Assembly: GCA_022575985.1 (NCBI GenBank)
Contig: JAKSXM010000036.1
Location: 124,001-188,000 of the forward strand
DNA: 64,000 bases
DNA from: Anagrus nilaparvatae
Lineage: Eukaryota > Arthropoda > Insecta > Hymenoptera > Mymaridae
Direction of reading: 5' to 3'
Shown here: piece after piece, positions 59,731-64,000 of the stretch
Numbering within the stretch: position 1 is the first letter of the stretch
Layout: each line of letters opens with the position of its first letter
Program-made: the position numbers and the translations under genes
Notes under the pieces: model-generated
The model's input: only the letters and a program-made list of their open reading frames with translations
What the model was told of the DNA's origin: nothing
The model's database searches: none

Positions 59731-61230
59731 TTTCACCCCTTTCACCCCTAAAAAACTCATTTTGCCAAAAAAACTTATTTTTTTATTTTCAAAGGTCCTA
59801 GTAGGTTTTTTTGGACGCTGATTTCAAAAATGATGTCAAAAATTACATTTAACATGTTCTAAAGGGTGAAATTGGCCATTTTTCACCCCTTTCACCCCTA
59901 AAAAACTCATTTTGCCAAAATAATGTATTTATTTATTTTCAAAGGGTCTATTAGGTTTTTTTGGACGCTGATTTCAAAAATGATGTCAAAAATTACATTT
60001 AACATGTTCTAAAGGGTGAAATTGGCCATTTTCCACCCCTTTCACCCCTAAAAAACTCATTTTGCCAAAATAATGTATTTATTTATATTCAAAGGGTCTA
60101 TTACGTTTTTCTGGACGCTGATTTCAAAAATGACGTCGAAAATTACATTTAACATGTTCTAAAGGCTGAAATTGGCCATTTTTCACCCCTTTCACTCCTA
60201 AAAAACTCATTTTGCTAAAATAATGTATTTATTTATTTTCAAAGGGTCTATTAGGTTTTTTTGGACGCTGATTTCAAAAATGACGTCGAAAATTACATTT
60301 AACATGTTCTAAAGGGTGAAATTGGCCATTTTCCACCCCTTTCACCCCTAAAAAACTCATTTTGCTAAAATAATGTATTTATTTATTTTCAAAGGGTCTA
60401 TTAGGTTTTTTTGGACGCTGATTTCAAAAATGACGTCGAAAATTACATTTAACATGTTCTAAAGGGTGAAATTGGCCATTTTCCACCCCTTTCACCCATA
60501 AAAAACTCATTTTGCCAAAATAATGTATTTATTTATTTTCAAAAGGTCTATTAGGTTTTTTTGGACGCTGATTTCAAAAATGACGTCGAAAATTACATTT
60601 AACATGTTCTAAAGGGTGAAATTGGCCATTTTCCACCCCTTTCACCCATAAAAAACTCATTTTGCCAAAATAATGTATTTATTTATTTTCAAAAGGTCTA
60701 TTAGGTTTTTTTGGACGCTGATTTCAAAAATGACGTCGAAAATTACATTTAACATGTTCTAAAGGGTGAAATTGGCCATTTTTCACCCCTCTCACTCCTA
60801 AAAAACTCATTTTGCCAAAATAATGTATTTATTTTTTTTCAAAAGGTCTATTAGGTTTTTTTGGACGCTGATTTCAAAAATGACGTCGAAAATTACATTT
60901 AACATGTTCTAAAGGGTGAAATTGGCCATTTTTCACCCCTTTCACTCCTAAAAAACTCATTTTGCCAAAATAATGTATTTATTTATTTTCGAAGGGTCTA
61001 TTAGGTTTTTTTGGACGCTGATTTCAAAAATGACGTAAAAAATTACATTTAAAATCTTCTAAAGGGTGAAATTGGCCATTTTTCACCCCTTTCACTCCTA
61101 AAAAACTTATTTTGCCAAATGAACTTATTTTTTTATTTTGAAAGCCTCTAGTAGGTTTTTTTGGACGCTGATTTAAAAAATTAAATCAGAAATAAAATAC
61201 TACAGGTTCTAAAGGGAGAATTTGTCAATT
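59731..61230 (+). repeat. 150-bp tandem array, left arm
   Basis: The TTTCACCCCT mark recurs at 59731, 59881, 60031, 60181, 60331, 60481, 60631, 60781, 60931 and 61081, exactly 150 bases apart with no indel in the series. Units differ only by scattered substitutions; the last is more diverged. Confidence 0.95.
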
Positions 61231-61768
61231 TTTCCCCCCAAATACCTGCAACATTGACACAAACCTTTAAGGTACTTTTTTTTAAAACTAAATGAACTAA
61301 ATAGGTTTTTTAGGTCGCTGATCTCAAAAATGATATCAGAAATTACATTTAACATGTGATAAAGGGTGAAATTGGCCCCTTTTCAAATGGTTTAGTAGGA
61401 ATTTTTGGGCACTGATTTCAAAAATTATGTTAGGAATGACATTAAATAGGTTCTAAATAGTGAATTTTTTAATTATGCGTATATTGTAATAAAATAAGAG
61501 AAATAATAACATTTACTAAAATAAATTTATTTTTTACTTTTTATTCACTTTATTATAAATTTAAACAGTATTTTTTTTAAATATTTTTGCTCAACTATTT
61601 ATTTCTTTATAATTTTTAATAAAACGAAAGTAAAAATAAATGTTATATTTCCTCTTTAAAATATTTCATTATAATTTTTTTTAAAAAAATGATATTTTAT
61701 TTATGAATACATGATTTTACAATAGAAACTTACAAAAGAAAATGTTCTTAAAACGTTTCTTTTTACAC

Positions 61769-61925
61769 TTAATTATATTCAGTCTCTTCAACTTGTTGGC
61801 AATTTTCTTCATCATCTGACTCATCTTCAGATTCTGAAATTTGTGCAGGAGCATCCAAAATATGCATTTCAACTTCTTCGTCATCTTGCGCAAGAAATGC
61901 TGCTGTATTTTTGCATGAGGGGGTA
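61769..61925 (-). pseudogene. Acidic C-terminal coding tail in the centre of the foldback element
   Basis: A minus-strand frame runs from the right array into SCKNTAAFLAQDDEEVEMH. It continues through ILDAPAQISESEDESDDEEN and stops at TAA (61771-61769). The composition is coding-like, unlike its surroundings. It may be the C-terminus of the element's lost transposase or of a captured host gene. I do not recognise the family. Confidence 0.45.
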
Positions 61926-61941
61926 TTTGGGGTGAAAAATA

Positions 61942-63010
61942 GCCAATTTCACCCTTTAGAATATGTTAAATGTAATTTTTGACATCATTTTTGAAATCAG
62001 CGTCCAAAAAAACCTATTAGGACCTTTGAAAAAAAAAATAAGTTCTTTTGGCAAAATGAGTTTTTTTAGGGGTGAAAGGGGTGAAAAATGGACAATTTCA
62101 CCCTTTAGAACATGTTAAATGTAATTTTCGACGTCATTTTTGAAATCAGCGTCCAAAAAAACCTAATAGACCTTTTGAAAATAAATAAATACATTATTTT
62201 GGCAAAATGAGTTTTTTAGGTGTGAAAGGGGTGAAAAATGGCCAATTTCACCCTTTAGAACATGTTCAATGTAATTTTCTACGTCATTTTTGAAATCAGC
62301 GTCCATAAAAACCTAATAGACCCTTCGAAAATAAATAAATACATTATTTTGGCAAAATGAGTTTTTTAGGGGCGAAAGGGGTGAAAAATAGCCAATTTCA
62401 CCCTTTAGAATATGTTAAATGTAATTCTTGACATCATTTTTGAAATCAGCGTCCAAAAAAACCTATTAGGACCTTTGAAAATAAAAAAATAAGTTCTTTT
62501 GGCAAAATGAGTTTTTTAGGGGTGAAAGGGGTGAAAAATGGACAATTTCACCCTTTAGAACATGTTAAATGTAATTTTCAACGTCATTTTTGAAATCAGC
62601 GTCCAAAAAAACCTAATAGACCCTTTGAAAATAAATAAATACATTATTTTGGCAAAATGAGTTTTTTAGGGGCGAAAGGGGTGAAAAATGGCCAATTTCA
62701 TCCTTTAGAACATGTTAAATGTAATTTTCGACGTCATTTTTGAAATCAGCGTCCAAAAAAAAACCTAATAGACCCTTTGAAAATAAATAAATACATTATT
62801 TTGGCAAAATGAGTTTTTTAGGGGTGAAAGGGGTGAAACATGGCCAATTTCACCCTTTAGAACATGTTAAATGTAATTTTTGACACCATTTTTGAAATCA
62901 GCGTCCAAAAAAACCTACTAGGACCTTTGAAAATAAAAAACAAGTTCTTTTGGCAAAATGAGTTTTTTAGGGGTGAAAGGGGTGAAAAATGGCCAATTTC
63001 ACCCCTTGGA
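61942..63010 (-). repeat. 150-bp tandem array, right arm
   Basis: The inverse mark CCAATTTCAC-type block recurs near 61942, 62091, 62241, 62391, 62541, 62691, 62843 and 62992. The only length change is two extra A residues near 62760. Confidence 0.95.
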
Positions 63011-63352
63011 ACCTGTTAAATGTCATTTTTGACCCAAAATTCTAATTTAGTGACCTATTTAACCATATAGCATCATATAAAAGTCGATAAAAACATTTTT
63101 TACTATATTTCAAAATTGGGGGGGCAAAAGGGGTGAAAATGGGTGGAAAAATCACCCCTTGACATTTCCGACAATTTTCCTTTCCGACGCTTTGTTTGTA
63201 AGATTTTTCTGAAGCGAATGCAAAAGGTTTCATCAAAATCCATCCACTTTCAGAGGCAGTTAGAGATTTGACCTTTTTTTTCACACTATACCCCTGACTA
63301 TATAGATATTAACATAAATAAAATAATTGATTTTAATATATAATGTTTAATA

Positions 63353-63450
63353 TCTTATCTTATCTTATCCTATCTTATCTTATCTTATCTTATCTTACTA
63401 CTATATATATTTGAAAATTTATTTGTGTGTCTGTGTGTGTGTGTGTGTGT
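63353..63450. repeat. TATCT pentanucleotide and GT microsatellites
   Basis: Units of TATCT (one TATCC) repeat at about 63353-63396, followed by an interrupted (TG)n tract at about 63421-63450. Confidence 0.9.
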
Positions 63451-64000
63451 ATTATCATCAGGGTCAAACCAGTGAACGAAATTTAATAAAACCGGTGTCA
63501 AATTAAAGAAAAAAAGTCCGCGGGTGACATAGGCCATAGTTTTGCGACTCAGCTATCGTACTTTTGGAGATATTCAATTTTTAGTGTTTTTGAACTTGTG
63601 TCACACTTTAAAGTATTCGATTCAGCACTAATTCTTACGTATTGTCCTAAATTTTTATTCAAAACAGAGTTATCTTTAAAATTTTATAAAATATTTTTGA
63701 AGCTGGTTGAAAAATTTTTTATAGTATTTTTAATCATCTATTTGTGGGTCTGGGTGTGTATGTGTTTCATCATCAGGGCCTAATCAATGAAAAGTTAAAA
63801 TAAAGTGTCAAAATATAGAAAAAAAGTCTACGTATGTCATAAGACAAAGTTTTGCAACTCAGCTACCGTACTTTTGGAGATATTCAATTTTTACTATTTT
63901 TGGAAAAAATAAAATTTTTTGAAATTTTGATTAAAAAGTGAAATATCTTCTAAATATGATAAAATTTTACTGTCACAATTGGTATTACTTGATTCGGCAT
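63451..64000 (+). repeat. ~310-bp direct repeat, at least two units, running off the window
   Basis: CATCAGGG, GTCAAA, GAAAAAAAGTC and CGTACTTTTGGAGATATTC recur in order from about 63456 and from about 63766. The open frame 63598-63783 has no recognised domain. Confidence 0.65.

Larger units (their letters stand above)
59429..63300. mobile_element. 3.9-kb foldback element with arms made of 150-bp tandem units
   Basis: Ends are TAGTCAGGGGTATAGTG and CACTATACCCCTGACTA. The next about 250 bases on each side are inverted copies (59460-59700 and 63000-63270). Each arm is an array of 150-bp units with GGTGAAATTGGCC, TTTCACCCCTTTCACCCC, AAAAACTCATTTTGCC and TTGGACGCTGATTTC. About ten units lie in the left arm and eight in the right, in opposite orientation. 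The centre (61440-61925) carries a short coding tail. Open frames 59476-59676 and 63284-63042 mirror each other and are not counted as genes. Confidence 0.9.

Noticed and set aside
59731..63010. CRISPR array
   Set aside because: The 150-bp units are similar over their whole length with no unique spacers, and the genome is eukaryotic.
59476..63284. Mirrored open frames with DEAFCIRF-like and PPILKYSKK segments
   Set aside because: Both lie in the inverted outer ends of the 3.9-kb element; symmetry, not coding, explains them.
1..64000. tRNA and rRNA genes
   Set aside because: No cloverleaf with A/B boxes or rRNA-like block was recognised by eye. A covariance-model search would be decisive.

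Overview
The window is a very AT-rich, intron-containing animal nuclear sequence, almost certainly from an insect. The reasons are a GMC (glucose-dehydrogenase type) oxidoreductase of insect style, GT-AG introns, R1-like and other non-LTR retrotransposon relics, and a Penelope-like relic. Hymenoptera (for example a parasitoid wasp) would fit the extreme AT content and repeat spectrum, but the sequence alone does not settle the order.

There are three likely host genes, and each appears to begin with a secretory signal peptide. (1) A GMC oxidoreductase lies at 29819-32975 (+, two exons). Its FAD and GMC signatures are intact, but one in-frame TGA sits at codon 117. (2) A two-exon gene for a 60-residue cationic peptide with eight cysteines in the mature part lies at 43175-43593 (-). 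Its exons are too short to show as ordinary ORFs. (3) A protein resembling FBXO22 (F-box plus FIST) lies at 51037-57316 (+, six exons, 419 aa). Its proposed first exon adds a signal peptide, which is unexpected for an F-box protein.

Most of the rest is transposable elements, often nested. Positions 1-8100 hold a mariner-type MITE, a TIR element carrying the C-terminal exon of a Ginger/KRBA2-like integrase, a hAT relic inside a palindrome, and a TTAA-flanked MITE. At 11687-12872 there is a foldback element. At 21435-25875 a LINE is interrupted by two different elements, and a second LINE relic lies opposite. At 26391-28826 a MULE carries a foldback element in place of its N-terminal half. MITEs lie upstream of and inside the GMC gene, and a 1.1-kb palindrome lies just behind it. 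At 44300-49870 there are LINE, Penelope-like and R1-like relics. Intron 1 of the F-box gene holds a 3.3-kb element with about 650-bp terminal inverted repeats. Positions 59429-63300 hold a 3.9-kb foldback element whose arms are arrays of 150-bp units.

A dispersed repeat, called here the CATGGAACATG family, recurs about eleven times. In one copy both borders are fixed by the reading frame of the LINE it interrupts. Long stretches between these features are AT-rich and show no recognisable gene.
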